Assembly (NCBI GenBank): GCA_052034685.1
Contig: JBPOIH010000005.1
Coordinates: 1-47,360 of the forward strand
Length of the DNA stretch: 47,360 bases
From: CAYUUR01 sp052034685
GTDB taxonomy: Bacteria; Patescibacteriota; Saccharimonadia; Saccharimonadales; CAYUUR01
Direction: 5' to 3'
In this document: positions 40,033 to 47,360 of the stretch, piece by piece
How the letters are laid out: every line of letters starts with the position of its first letter
Position numbering within the stretch: position 1 is the stretch's first letter
Notes under the pieces: model-generated
Database searches by the model: none
What the model was told of the DNA's origin: nothing
The model's input: only the letters and a program-made list of their open reading frames with translations
Position numbers and translations under genes: made by a program

Positions 40033-41316
40033 ATGAAGCACAGCGTCAGTGAAATAAAACTCAAAAACGGAGCCAAAGGGCTACTTGTTCACGTACCTGA
40101 TGCAACCGTCATGACGTTTGATTTTAACTTCCGGGCAGGTGAGTATTTGGTAGAACGAGAGAAGTGGGAGACACCTCATTTGATGGAGCACATTCTGCTT
40201 GGCGCCAATGAACTCGTGCCAAAAGCACGTGATTTTCAGGCAGAGTTTGAAAAAAACGGCGCTTACTCTAATGCATCGACAGGTACGTATGACATTAGTT
40301 ATGAGGCTGAATGCGCAGATTTTGAGTGGGATCGGATCCTTGGTTTACTCCTGACGGCAATTACTAAGCCGCTTTTCCTCAAAGAAGAGTTCGATGCAGA
40401 GTTTGGTAACGTCCGTGAAGAGCTCAATGCTCGCAGCAACAATCATTTCCGACACTTGAGCTTGGCGCTTCGTGAAGCCTACGGATTTAAGTCATTAACC
40501 GATCAGACGCGTCTGAAACTCATGGATAACGTCAAGCTTGCTGACGTGCAGGCTCATTATAAGAACACTCACACCAGCAGTAATCTGCGCTTTGTGATTG
40601 CTGGTAATATTACGCCAGACCGCAAAAAAGTCATCAAAAGCATCTTGGGGTCACTAGACCTGGCCGAAGGCGAGGGGCGATTGCCGCTGCCAGATGAAGT
40701 ACCACACAAGCTCGATAAAGCACTCTACATCCAGAACGAAAGCGTCGAGAACATTTACTTTTATATGGATACCTTTGTGCAGCGCCGTCTGTCTGACCCA
40801 GAATCAGACGCTCTGAACCTTTTGAATTCGATGCTTACCGAAACATTGTATTCAAGAATTTGGGGAACTGCCCGAGAAAAAGGCTTGGTTTATAGTATGA
40901 GTTCTGGTCTGTCCCACACCAATAACGCCAGTAACTGGTGGTTTGGTGCGCAAGTTATGCCACGCAATGCCGATGCGTTACTGACGATTATTAAGAAGGA
41001 ACTAGAGCAAGTATTTGCCGGCACTTTGAGTGAAGAGGATGTTCAAGCCGCTAAGCAGTATGCTATCGGACGTTTCCAACGTGGCGCACAGACGGTGGCA
41101 GGAGTAGCCAACGGCTATGCTTACCGCTACTTCTTTGACGAGCATATCGATGATTACTATCAGTTGCCCGCACGCATCAAAGCTGTAACGCGCCCGCGGA
41201 TTATCAAGTCAGCTCACACGATGTTTGAAGACAAAGTCTGGGGAATCGGATGTCTTACCAATACCGGTGAGCCATTTATCGAAGACTTACACAAAAAACT
41301 CAGTAACCTCTGGTAG
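40033..41316 (+). CDS. M16-family zinc peptidase
   Basis: A 427-residue, insulinase-type peptidase. The inverted zinc motif HLMEH (His49, Glu52, His53) and the downstream glutamate in EFGNVREELNAR form the active site. The second, inactive half-domain follows (about 215-420) with the R/Y-containing RIWGTAREKGLVYS block. The single-chain length matches two M16 domains, as in mitochondrial-processing-peptidase-like bacterial enzymes that usually work as dimers. It follows secA after 30 bp; the substrate is unknown. Confidence 0.92.
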   Translation: MKHSVSEIKLKNGAKGLLVHVPDATVMTFDFNFRAGEYLVEREKWETPHLMEHILLGANELVPKARDFQAEFEKNGAYSNASTGTYDISYEAECADFEWDRILGLLLTAITKPLFLKEEFDAEFGNVREELNARSNNHFRHLSLALREAYGFKSLTDQTRLKLMDNVKLADVQAHYKNTHTSSNLRFVIAGNITPDRKKVIKSILGSLDLAEGEGRLPLPDEVPHKLDKALYIQNESVENIYFYMDTFVQRRLSDPESDALNLLNSMLTETLYSRIWGTAREKGLVYSMSSGLSHTNNASNWWFGAQVMPRNADALLTIIKKELEQVFAGTLSEEDVQAAKQYAIGRFQRGAQTVAGVANGYAYRYFFDEHIDDYYQLPARIKAVTRPRIIKSAHTMFEDKVWGIGCLTNTGEPFIEDLHKKLSNLW

Positions 41317-41353
41317 ACGCGCAAAACTAATCCGCCATTAATAGAGCTTATGG

Positions 41354-41359
41354 TATAGT
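41354..41359 (+). promoter_or_regulatory. -10 box of the Pro-rich membrane protein
   Basis: TATAGT is followed by a leader of about 30 nt with AAAAAGGAA before the ATG at 41397. Confidence 0.5.
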
Positions 41360-41396
41360 AAAATCATCGTAAGCTAATCGAAAAAGGAATACTCAT

Positions 41397-41693
41397 ATGC
41401 CTCCACAAGAACCAGTAACAGCCCCACCACAACCAACACCACCAACACCAACTCCTGAAGTTCCAGGAGTACCAGCCCCTGATGCGCCAGCACCAGACAT
41501 TAATGCACCAGGTGCACCCCAACCAATGCCGATGGCTGATAACGGCATGGCACAGCCACCAGTCAACAACCCAACGGCTACTGCGCTACCTTCAGAGCCA
41601 GAAAAGAAAGGCAGCAAAGGTGTCATGATCGCTGCAATTGCTGGAGCAGTTGTTGTTGTAATCATGCTTGCTGTTGCGCTTCTGTTTGGTTAG
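41397..41693 (+). CDS. Pro-rich tail-anchored membrane protein (98 aa)
   Basis: No family beyond low complexity can be assigned. Residues 1-68 are a Pro/Ala-rich disordered tail with P-x-P repeats, followed by a KKGSKG basic patch and one C-terminal membrane helix (about 75-96). The lysines before the helix favour the Pro-rich part being cytoplasmic. A monocistronic unit with its own -10 box and a following hairpin. Confidence 0.75.
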   Translation: MPPQEPVTAPPQPTPPTPTPEVPGVPAPDAPAPDINAPGAPQPMPMADNGMAQPPVNNPTATALPSEPEKKGSKGVMIAAIAGAVVVVIMLAVALLFG

Positions 41694-41718
41694 TATAGAA
41701 CGTTTCATTAAGCATTAG

Positions 41719-41749
41719 GCGCACCATACAGTGGTGCGCTATACTTTTA
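41719..41749 (+). terminator. Hairpin terminator overlapping the prfB promoter
   Basis: GCGCACCA-TACAG-TGGTGCGC (41719-41739) is a perfect 8-bp stem followed by TATACTTTT. The tail contains TATACT (41740-41745), the likely prfB -10, ending 11 nt before the ATG. Confidence 0.65.
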
Positions 41750-41756
41750 GGCACAT

Positions 41757-42842
41757 ATGAATGAACTTGAGAAGGCACTACAAACGCTTTTAGACCAGAT
41801 TATTGACGCAATTACACGTCTGGATATTGCAGCAAAAGAAGCGCAGATTGCTAAGCTGACCGCGCAGGCATCACAGCCAGATTTCTGGCAGGATTCAGAA
41901 TCGGCGCAGCAGGCAATGAAGCAGCAAGCCAAGCTAACTGCCAGTGTTGAACCGTGGCGAGCCTTGGAGTCCAAGGCCAAGGAGGCACTGGAGCTTACAA
42001 GCCTACATGACGCTGCCTTGCAATCGGATCTTGAACAGCAAAAGAATGATATTGCCAAGTTATTAGCTGGGCTCAAAAAAGAACTACAGTTCAGCGCTCC
42101 ATATGACGAAGCTGATGTTATCTTGAGCATCTATGCAGGCGCTGGTGGAACTGATGCGCAGGACTGGGCGTCAATGTTGCACCGCATGTACGTTCGTTGG
42201 GCTGAGCAACACGACTGTAAAGTACAGATGATCGAGCAGTCGGCGGGTGAAGAAGCTGGCCTCAAAAGCGTGACTTTAGAGCTAAGCGGTAATTATGTGT
42301 ATGGCAAGCTAAAAGGCGAGCACGGCGTGCATCGTTTGGTCCGTCTTAGTCCTTTTAATTCCGACAGTTTGCGCCAAACAAGCTTTGCAAAGGTCGACAT
42401 TTTGCCAAAAGTTGACTCGCCAGCTGATCTAGCAATTGACGAAAAAGACCTCAAGGTTGATGTCTATCGAGCTGGCGGCCATGGCGGACAGTCAGTCAAT
42501 ACGACAGACTCAGCAGTCCGAGTGACCCATATTCCAACGGGTATCACTGTAGCTATCCAGAACGAGCGTTCTCAGTTACAGAACAGAGAAACTGCCATGA
42601 CAATCTTGCGCTCTCGTCTGGCACAATTGCAACTCGAGCAACACAAAGAGCATTTAGAGCAATTAAAAGGACCTAATCAATCAGCCGAGTGGGGTAATCA
42701 GATACGCAGCTACGTCTTACACCCGTACAAACAAGTAAAAGACCTACGCACTCGGCATGAGTCAAGCGACCCTGACGCTGTTTTAGACGGCGCCCTTGAC
42801 CCGTTCATTGACGCATACCTTGAGTACAAATTAGGCGCCTAA
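41757..42842 (+). CDS. prfB: Peptide chain release factor 2
   Basis: RF2 releases chains at UGA and UAA. The 361-residue protein has the SPF stop-codon tripeptide (RLSPFNSDSLRQTSF) and the GGQ motif (AGGHGGQSVNTTDSAVR). The whole protein is in one frame; the autoregulatory +1 frameshift found in many prfB genes is absent. Its presence shows that UGA works as a stop codon here, unlike in Gracilibacteria and Absconditabacteria. It has its own promoter. Confidence 0.97.
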   Translation: MNELEKALQTLLDQIIDAITRLDIAAKEAQIAKLTAQASQPDFWQDSESAQQAMKQQAKLTASVEPWRALESKAKEALELTSLHDAALQSDLEQQKNDIAKLLAGLKKELQFSAPYDEADVILSIYAGAGGTDAQDWASMLHRMYVRWAEQHDCKVQMIEQSAGEEAGLKSVTLELSGNYVYGKLKGEHGVHRLVRLSPFNSDSLRQTSFAKVDILPKVDSPADLAIDEKDLKVDVYRAGGHGGQSVNTTDSAVRVTHIPTGITVAIQNERSQLQNRETAMTILRSRLAQLQLEQHKEHLEQLKGPNQSAEWGNQIRSYVLHPYKQVKDLRTRHESSDPDAVLDGALDPFIDAYLEYKLGA

Positions 42843-42876
42843 GTGCCCCATAATGCTGTGGCATAAGCGGTTCGTT

Positions 42877-42885
42877 TGCTATAAT
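42877..42885 (+). promoter_or_regulatory. Extended -10 promoter of ftsEX
   Basis: TGCTATAAT is a full extended -10. It ends 8 nt before the ftsE ATG at 42894. Confidence 0.7.
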
Positions 42886-42893
42886 GTTCGTAC

Positions 42894-43583
42894 ATGATTC
42901 TATTGGATAGGGTAACAAAGACGTATACACGGGGGCTCGCACCGGCCTTGGATCGGGTGAGTTTGCACGTCGAACCAAAAGAGTTCGTTATTGTCGTCGG
43001 CTCAAGTGGTGCGGGTAAGTCAACGCTACTTAAGCTTCTGACCCGAGAAGAAAAACCGACCAGTGGCAAGATTATTGTGGGTGGCATCGACTACGACAAA
43101 CTCAAAGACCGTGAAATCCCGCTGCTTCGTCGCAAAATTGGAACCGTCTTCCAGGACTTCAAACTCTTACCAAACAAAACTGTCGCTGAAAACGTGGCTT
43201 TTGCGCTCGAAATTGTCGGTATGGGTAATGGTGAGATCAAGCACACCGTAGCGCGTGTTCTCGACATTGTGGGACTGAAGGGCAAAGAAAAGCGTATGCC
43301 TATGGAGCTTTCTGGTGGAGAACGGCAGCGTGTGGCGATTGCAAGAGCCATTGCCCGACAACCTAAGATCCTGATTGCAGACGAGCCGACGGGCAACCTT
43401 GACCCCAAGCATGCCTGGGACGTCGTGACAGTTCTTGAGAAAATTAACCAATACGGCACAACCGTACTCCTGACGACGCATAACCAAGACATCGTAAACA
43501 AGCTTAAACGTCGCGTCGTTACTATAGAAGACGGCAAAATCGCCAGCGACCGGGCAAGTGGAGGTTACAAGAATGTCCTCTAA
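42894..43583 (+). CDS. ftsE: Cell-division ATPase FtsE
   Basis: FtsE with FtsX forms an ABC-type complex that activates peptidoglycan hydrolases at the septum. The 229-residue ATPase has Walker A GSSGAGKST (about 38-46), the Q-loop VFQDFKLLPN, the signature LSGGERQRVAIARA, Walker B ILIADEP and the switch histidine TTHN. It starts within a few bases of its predicted transcript start. It overlaps ftsX. Confidence 0.96.
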   Translation: MILLDRVTKTYTRGLAPALDRVSLHVEPKEFVIVVGSSGAGKSTLLKLLTREEKPTSGKIIVGGIDYDKLKDREIPLLRRKIGTVFQDFKLLPNKTVAENVAFALEIVGMGNGEIKHTVARVLDIVGLKGKEKRMPMELSGGERQRVAIARAIARQPKILIADEPTGNLDPKHAWDVVTVLEKINQYGTTVLLTTHNQDIVNKLKRRVVTIEDGKIASDRASGGYKNVL

Positions 43584-44565
43584 TAAACACAAGAAAGCAC
43601 CGCATCACACCGGACGTTTGCGCCGCAAGCTGATTGTTTTTGAGCGTATTATCAAGACTGGTTGTATTAACTTCGTGCGTAACGCCTGGTTGGCAGTCGC
43701 CGCTATTGCCGTCATGGTAACGACGCTGACAATTGTGCTGTTTTCGGTCATCGCTAACGCTACGTTTAATAACACCATTGAGCAGCTGACTGACAAGATA
43801 GACGTTTCGATATTCTTAAAAGATGAAGTAACCGATCAGCAACGCGAAGCACTCATCAATGACCTGAATGACCAAGATAACGTCAAGTCTGTCGTTTATA
43901 TTTCTAAGGATCAAGCACTCGAAGATTACAAGAAACAGAACCAAGACAACCTTGATCTGTTGCTGGCGATATCGCAGACCGATAATCCGCTGCCGGCTAG
44001 TCTGCGCGTCAAGCCAGAGGATCCCAACCGGCTTTCTGAGCTTAGAACATTCCTTGATAGGCAAGACATACAAGCATTGCAGTCCGAGGAAACTTCATAT
44101 TCGGGTGATCGAAAAGAGGCGATTGATAAGATTACCGCTACGACAGACTTTTTCCAGCGCGCTGGGGTAATCAGTGTACTTGTCTTTACTACAATATCGA
44201 TGCTTATTATCTTCAATACGATTCGTATGGCTATCTTTAATCGTCGTGACGAACTGAACATCATGCGCCTACTTGGGGCTAGTACGTGGTATATTCGTGG
44301 ACCGTTCATTGTTGAAACAGTGTTGTACGGTATTGTTGCTGGGCTTATCTCAGTATTGATTTGCGGAACATTGTTTACGCTATCGTCCAATACCTTTGAA
44401 GCGAGTAGTCTCGGTCTGCTGGATATCGGTTTTGCTAACACATTCTTTACAGACAACTACTGGAAGATTCTGGGTATTCAGGTCAGCATCGGTGTCATTA
44501 TTGGTGCAGCGTCTTCATACTCAGCTACCCGACGATACCTTAAGTTCAAAGCACCAAAGAAGTAA
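43573..44565 (+). CDS. ftsX: Cell-division membrane protein FtsX
   Basis: The 330-residue protein has a cytoplasmic basic N-terminus, a first membrane helix (about 35-57), a large extracytoplasmic loop (about 60-195), and three further helices at the end with the family FNTIRMAIFNRRDELNIMRLLGAS block. The ATG at 43573 has GGAGG 8 nt upstream; an in-frame GTG at 43558 is less likely. It overlaps ftsE by 11 bp. The outer loop would recruit the CHAP hydrolase encoded next. Confidence 0.94.
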   Translation: MSSNKHKKAPHHTGRLRRKLIVFERIIKTGCINFVRNAWLAVAAIAVMVTTLTIVLFSVIANATFNNTIEQLTDKIDVSIFLKDEVTDQQREALINDLNDQDNVKSVVYISKDQALEDYKKQNQDNLDLLLAISQTDNPLPASLRVKPEDPNRLSELRTFLDRQDIQALQSEETSYSGDRKEAIDKITATTDFFQRAGVISVLVFTTISMLIIFNTIRMAIFNRRDELNIMRLLGASTWYIRGPFIVETVLYGIVAGLISVLICGTLFTLSSNTFEASSLGLLDIGFANTFFTDNYWKILGIQVSIGVIIGAASSYSATRRYLKFKAPKK

Positions 44566-44630
44566 ACTCATAACGAGAATGGAGTACAGCTATAGGACTA
44601 TTTAAGACCCCTAAAATCAATCGCTACATC

Positions 44631-44659
44631 TTGAATGTTCGGGATGCTTATGCTAGAAT
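44631..44659 (+). promoter_or_regulatory. Promoter of the PcsB-like hydrolase gene
   Basis: TTGAAT (44631-44636) and TGC-TAGAAT (TAGAAT at 44654-44659) with a 17-bp spacer match both -35/-10 and extended -10 types. The -10 ends 10 nt before the ATG at 44670. Confidence 0.75.
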
Positions 44660-44669
44660 TAAAGGGCTA

Positions 44670-45839
44670 ATGGTAAAACCAAAAATGCAAAAAATAAAAC
44701 TCAGCAAAAAATCACTCAGTATTCTTGTCGTCACCGCCGTTCTGGCAGTGAGTTTTTCTGGAGTGGCACACGTGGCAGCCGACGAGTTTGATGAGAAGAT
44801 TCGGGCACTGAGCCGTCAAAACAACCAGACCGAAGACGCTATCGATAGTTTAGAGGTGCAAGCTGAGAGCCTTGAAAAAACAATCAACAAGTTACAAACC
44901 CGCATAAATGGTCTACAGGCGCAGATAAATGACAATAGAGCTAAAATGGATCAGCTCGAGAGTCAGATTGCTGTTGCACAGAAGAAGCTTGATGAACAAA
45001 AAGACCTCCTTGGTCAAAACATTCGTCAGATGTATCTAGAGGGTCAGATCACAACTTTGGAGATGCTGGCGTCCAGTAATGACCTAAGCGAGTTTGTTGA
45101 CCGGCAACAGTACCGTAATTCGGTAAAGAACCAGATAACCGAGACACTCGATACGATTACGCAGCTCAAGCAAGAACTTGCCGCTAAGAAGACGGAGGTC
45201 GAGTCTCGTCTTAAGGAGCAACAGACACTACAAACACAGTTGGCTTCAGAGCGAGCAGAAAACGATCGCTTGCTGGGATTAAACGAAGGTGAACAGGCAA
45301 CGCTTGATAAGCAAATTCGTAAAAACAACAAACGCATTGAGCAGTTACGTGCTCAACAAGTTATTGAAAACTTACGTCTCTTCGGCGGCGGCGTTGGCGG
45401 CGGCGTTATTGGCGGCGGCGGTTACCCTTGGGGTGGCGCAAAATGTATGCACACCGGTAGTATTGACGGCTTCTGTCCTAACTACGATTGGGCGGTTGGT
45501 GGTTCTGTGTGGAACTTTGCAACCGGTGGCTATGGTTACCGAAACTGTACTGACTGGGTTGCTTACCGTGTGACGGTTCGTGGCGGTCGTGCGCCAGGTG
45601 GATTAGGCAACGCTAATACCTGGGACGACAGAGCACCAAGCTATGGCTTTACTGTGAGCAGTACGCCACGTGCGGGTGCAGCAGCGGTTAGCAACAGCGG
45701 CTACTATGGACATGTTATGTTTGTAGAGGCAGTAAATGGTGACGGCACGATCACTATTAGTGACTACAACCGGGCAGGTACGGGCAAGTATGACACAGCC
45801 GTGATTAGCCCGGCCGGTCTCCGCTTCGTGTACTTCTAA
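44670..45839 (+). CDS. PcsB-like coiled-coil CHAP peptidoglycan hydrolase
   Basis: A 389-residue exported protein: signal peptide (about 1-38, HVAADEF), a long coiled coil (about 40-235, leucine-rich heptads), a Gly-rich linker, and a C-terminal CHAP domain with the catalytic cysteine in RNCTDWVAYR and histidine in YYGHVMFVEAV. This matches PcsB-type amidase/endopeptidases, controlled by FtsEX in streptococci. It follows ftsEX. The ATG at 44670 is preferred; a longer frame opening at TTG 44631 coincides with the -35 box. Extra cysteines in the Gly-rich region (KCMHTGSIDGFC) could form a disulfide. Confidence 0.9.
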   Translation: MVKPKMQKIKLSKKSLSILVVTAVLAVSFSGVAHVAADEFDEKIRALSRQNNQTEDAIDSLEVQAESLEKTINKLQTRINGLQAQINDNRAKMDQLESQIAVAQKKLDEQKDLLGQNIRQMYLEGQITTLEMLASSNDLSEFVDRQQYRNSVKNQITETLDTITQLKQELAAKKTEVESRLKEQQTLQTQLASERAENDRLLGLNEGEQATLDKQIRKNNKRIEQLRAQQVIENLRLFGGGVGGGVIGGGGYPWGGAKCMHTGSIDGFCPNYDWAVGGSVWNFATGGYGYRNCTDWVAYRVTVRGGRAPGGLGNANTWDDRAPSYGFTVSSTPRAGAAAVSNSGYYGHVMFVEAVNGDGTITISDYNRAGTGKYDTAVISPAGLRFVYF

Positions 45840-45934
45840 TATATCGATAAATTGTACGGTTGTTGAGTCGATGGTATGTCATAATAGACGTGAGCATTAC
45901 GTTGAAATAAAGATGCAAAGATAAGAGGTTTTGG

Positions 45935-47146
45935 ATGGATAAGCGAGTACAGAGCGACAAACGACGGCCAAAGGGTAAGCAAGTTGTAGTGATGTTTCTA
46001 GCAGGGGCATTTGTGTTTGCGCTTGGCTGGGGTTTTGGTACTGGACGGGTTGGCCTAGGCGCAACAGACAGCGCTAAATCATCAAATTCAGAATTACCAG
46101 CAGACCTAACGTACCAGGATATTGAAACAGTCTACGATACACTTAAAGCCAACTACGATGGCGAGCTAACCCTAGAAAAAATCAAAGACGGCCTCAAGAA
46201 GGGGCTCGCTGAAGCTTCCGGCGATCCGTATACAGAGTATTTAAGTGCAGAAGAAAGCCAAGAGTTTGATGAAGAATTGGCGGGTTCATTTACGGGCATA
46301 GGTGCGGAACTCAGTAAAGAAAATGACGTTGTAACCGTTGTTGCACCGATCGCTGGGTACCCAGCAGAAAAAGCTGGCTTGCGTGCCAAAGACGTGATCG
46401 TGGAGATTGATGGCAAGACTACCAATGATCTCAGTATCACCGAGGCAGTTAAGCGTATTCGCGGGCCAAAAGGCACAGTGGTTAAGATAACGGTCGTTCG
46501 TGACAAAAGCCAAGAGTTAACTTTTGATATACAACGCGACAACATCAATATTCCAAGCGTAGAGTACGAGATTAAGCCAAATAACATTGGTTACATGAAG
46601 ATTTCTCGCTTTGGTGATGACACGGCGCGTTTGGCTCGCCAAGCCGCGGAAGAGTTCAAGCAAAAGAACGTGCGCGGTGTGGTTGTTGATGTTCGGAATA
46701 ACCCAGGCGGCCTGCTTGATTCGTCCGTTGACGTGGCTGGTTTGTGGCTGAATCAGAAAACCGTTCTGACTGAGCGTCGCGGAGACGTGACAGTAAAGAC
46801 GTACTCAACTGAGAACGGTGCGCCATTGAATGGCATACCAACAGTAGTGCTTATCAATGAGGGTAGTGCTAGCGCCAGTGAAATTTTGGCGGGCGCGCTG
46901 AGCGATAATAAAGCCGCAACGCTTGTAGGTGCAAAATCATTTGGAAAAGGCAGTGTGCAGCGTCTCAATAGTCTACGCGACGGCGGAACACTCAAGGTAA
47001 CTATCGCCCGTTGGTACACGCCAAGTGGCAAGAACATCGACAAAGAAGGCATTAAGCCTGACAGCGAGGTCAAGTTTAGTCCTGAAGACTTTGTAGCCAA
47101 AAAAGATCCACAACTTGATGCTGCCCTCAAGTCGTTACAGCAATAA
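45935..47146 (+). CDS. S41-family C-terminal processing peptidase
   Basis: The 403-residue protein has one N-terminal membrane anchor (about 17-37), a helical segment, a PDZ domain (about 115-195, FTGIGAELS) and the S41 protease domain with RNNPGGLLDSSVDVA. The serine nucleophile is within GSASASEI (about 311-315) and the base is Lys338 in SFGKGSVQ. Relatives trim the C-terminus of envelope proteins and can regulate peptidoglycan hydrolases. It follows the CHAP hydrolase after a 95-bp gap, so substrate control of that protein is a reasonable guess. Confidence 0.94.
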   Translation: MDKRVQSDKRRPKGKQVVVMFLAGAFVFALGWGFGTGRVGLGATDSAKSSNSELPADLTYQDIETVYDTLKANYDGELTLEKIKDGLKKGLAEASGDPYTEYLSAEESQEFDEELAGSFTGIGAELSKENDVVTVVAPIAGYPAEKAGLRAKDVIVEIDGKTTNDLSITEAVKRIRGPKGTVVKITVVRDKSQELTFDIQRDNINIPSVEYEIKPNNIGYMKISRFGDDTARLARQAAEEFKQKNVRGVVVDVRNNPGGLLDSSVDVAGLWLNQKTVLTERRGDVTVKTYSTENGAPLNGIPTVVLINEGSASASEILAGALSDNKAATLVGAKSFGKGSVQRLNSLRDGGTLKVTIARWYTPSGKNIDKEGIKPDSEVKFSPEDFVAKKDPQLDAALKSLQQ

Positions 47147-47152
47147 CAGCCT

Positions 47153-47360
47153 GTTCTTTTCCAAAGAACCAAATTTCTTTCCACTTTTGAATGGCAAAAG
47201 TGGAGCAAAACCCCCGGGCCGAACCAAACACTCGATGTATCTGTAGTAAAAGCGGGCTTTGCCTTCGTAACTCAAGCATAGGTATGCCACCTGGCATACC
47301 TATGCTCTCAAACACCCGAAGGAACCCCAAGGGCCAGCCCGTTTTACTACATCTACTCAG
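47153..47360. repeat. Palindromic element copy 2 (cut by window edge)
   Basis: Hairpins in order: GTTCTTT-TCC-AAAGAAC (47153-47169); CCACTTTTG/CAAAAGTGG (47181-47203), followed by GAGCAAAACCCCCGG. Then a long palindrome: GTAGTAAAA-(G)CGGGCT (47243-47257) pairs with AGCCCG-TTTTACTAC (about 47336-47350), CCTTCG with CGAAGG, and the core AGCATAGGTATGCCA (47275-47289) with its exact inverse (47292-47306) around a 2-base loop. The GGAGCAAAA-CCCGG part matches the element at 5005-5488. It lies directly behind a protease gene, as copy 1 does. Confidence 0.8.

Noticed and set aside
41757..42842. Programmed +1 frameshift in prfB
   Set aside because: The whole RF2 protein from the coiled N-terminus to the GGQ domain is in one frame with no internal UGA.
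44631..44669. TTG start for the CHAP protein at 44631
   Set aside because: These bases form the -35 and -10 boxes; the ATG at 44670 also gives a proper signal peptide.
1..47360. tRNA genes in intergenic gaps
   Set aside because: All gaps above 70 bp were read on both strands; none shows a cloverleaf with the T-loop TTCGA block.

Overview
The window looks like a compact, gene-dense chromosome segment of a Candidate Phyla Radiation (Patescibacteria) bacterium, most likely Saccharibacteria (TM7). That placement is inferred from gene content, not from a marker-gene tree. The evidence is: very short intergenic gaps and many 1-20 bp gene overlaps; a monoderm surface toolkit (LCP ligase, HtrA, FtsEX with a CHAP hydrolase, GtrA, sortase-like anchors); a four-helix-bundle (S23-type) gene; a heliorhodopsin; and neighbours usual in other bacteria that are missing (no pyrH between tsf and frr, no cdsA or dxr between uppS and rseP). 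A complete RF2 sits beside RF1, so UGA is a normal stop codon.

Layout. 1-5004: the end of parB, divergent lepB, then LCP, a polytopic membrane protein and HtrA. 5005-5488: a gene-free stretch filled with nested palindromes. 5489-8988: two overlapping genes for large beta-propeller surface proteins ending in LADTG-type anchors. 9073-13108: an orphan gene, then rpmE-prfA-kinase-prmC on the minus strand. 13209-18869: rpsB-tsf-two orphans-frr-[four-helix gene]-uppS-rseP-CPBP. 18875-21040: a proline-rich leader peptide and attenuator in front of proB-like and proS. 21047-25692: greA, ferredoxin, lysS, zincin, and an unusual long sigma factor. 25756-27958: DUF427-msrA-small membrane protein-heliorhodopsin. 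27974-31342: a surface glycosylation module. 31455-36924: rlmD-like, HAD, rsmE, a PD-(D/E)XK protein with Cas4-like cysteines, an orphan, serS. 36937-47146: hpf, secA, M16 peptidase, a Pro-rich membrane protein, prfB, ftsE-ftsX, a PcsB-like CHAP protein, and an S41 protease. 47153-47360: a second copy of the palindromic element, cut by the window edge.

The best candidates for something new are: (1) a proline attenuator made of an 18-codon leader with three Pro codons, mutually exclusive hairpins and a terminator before a glutamate-5-kinase-like gene and ProRS; (2) a heliorhodopsin encoded beside methionine-sulfoxide reductase, a small membrane protein and a non-canonical sigma factor, with an inverted repeat over its start-site promoter; (3) a four-helix-bundle gene bounded by inverted arrays of a degenerate 7-bp repeat, with related arrays inside the prmC coding sequence; (4) two related long-palindrome elements; and (5) a -10 box 6-16 nt before the start codon at fourteen transcription units, suggesting leaderless or near-leaderless mRNAs, while genes inside operons mostly use Shine-Dalgarno sites. 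No tRNA, rRNA, CRISPR array or transposase gene was seen.
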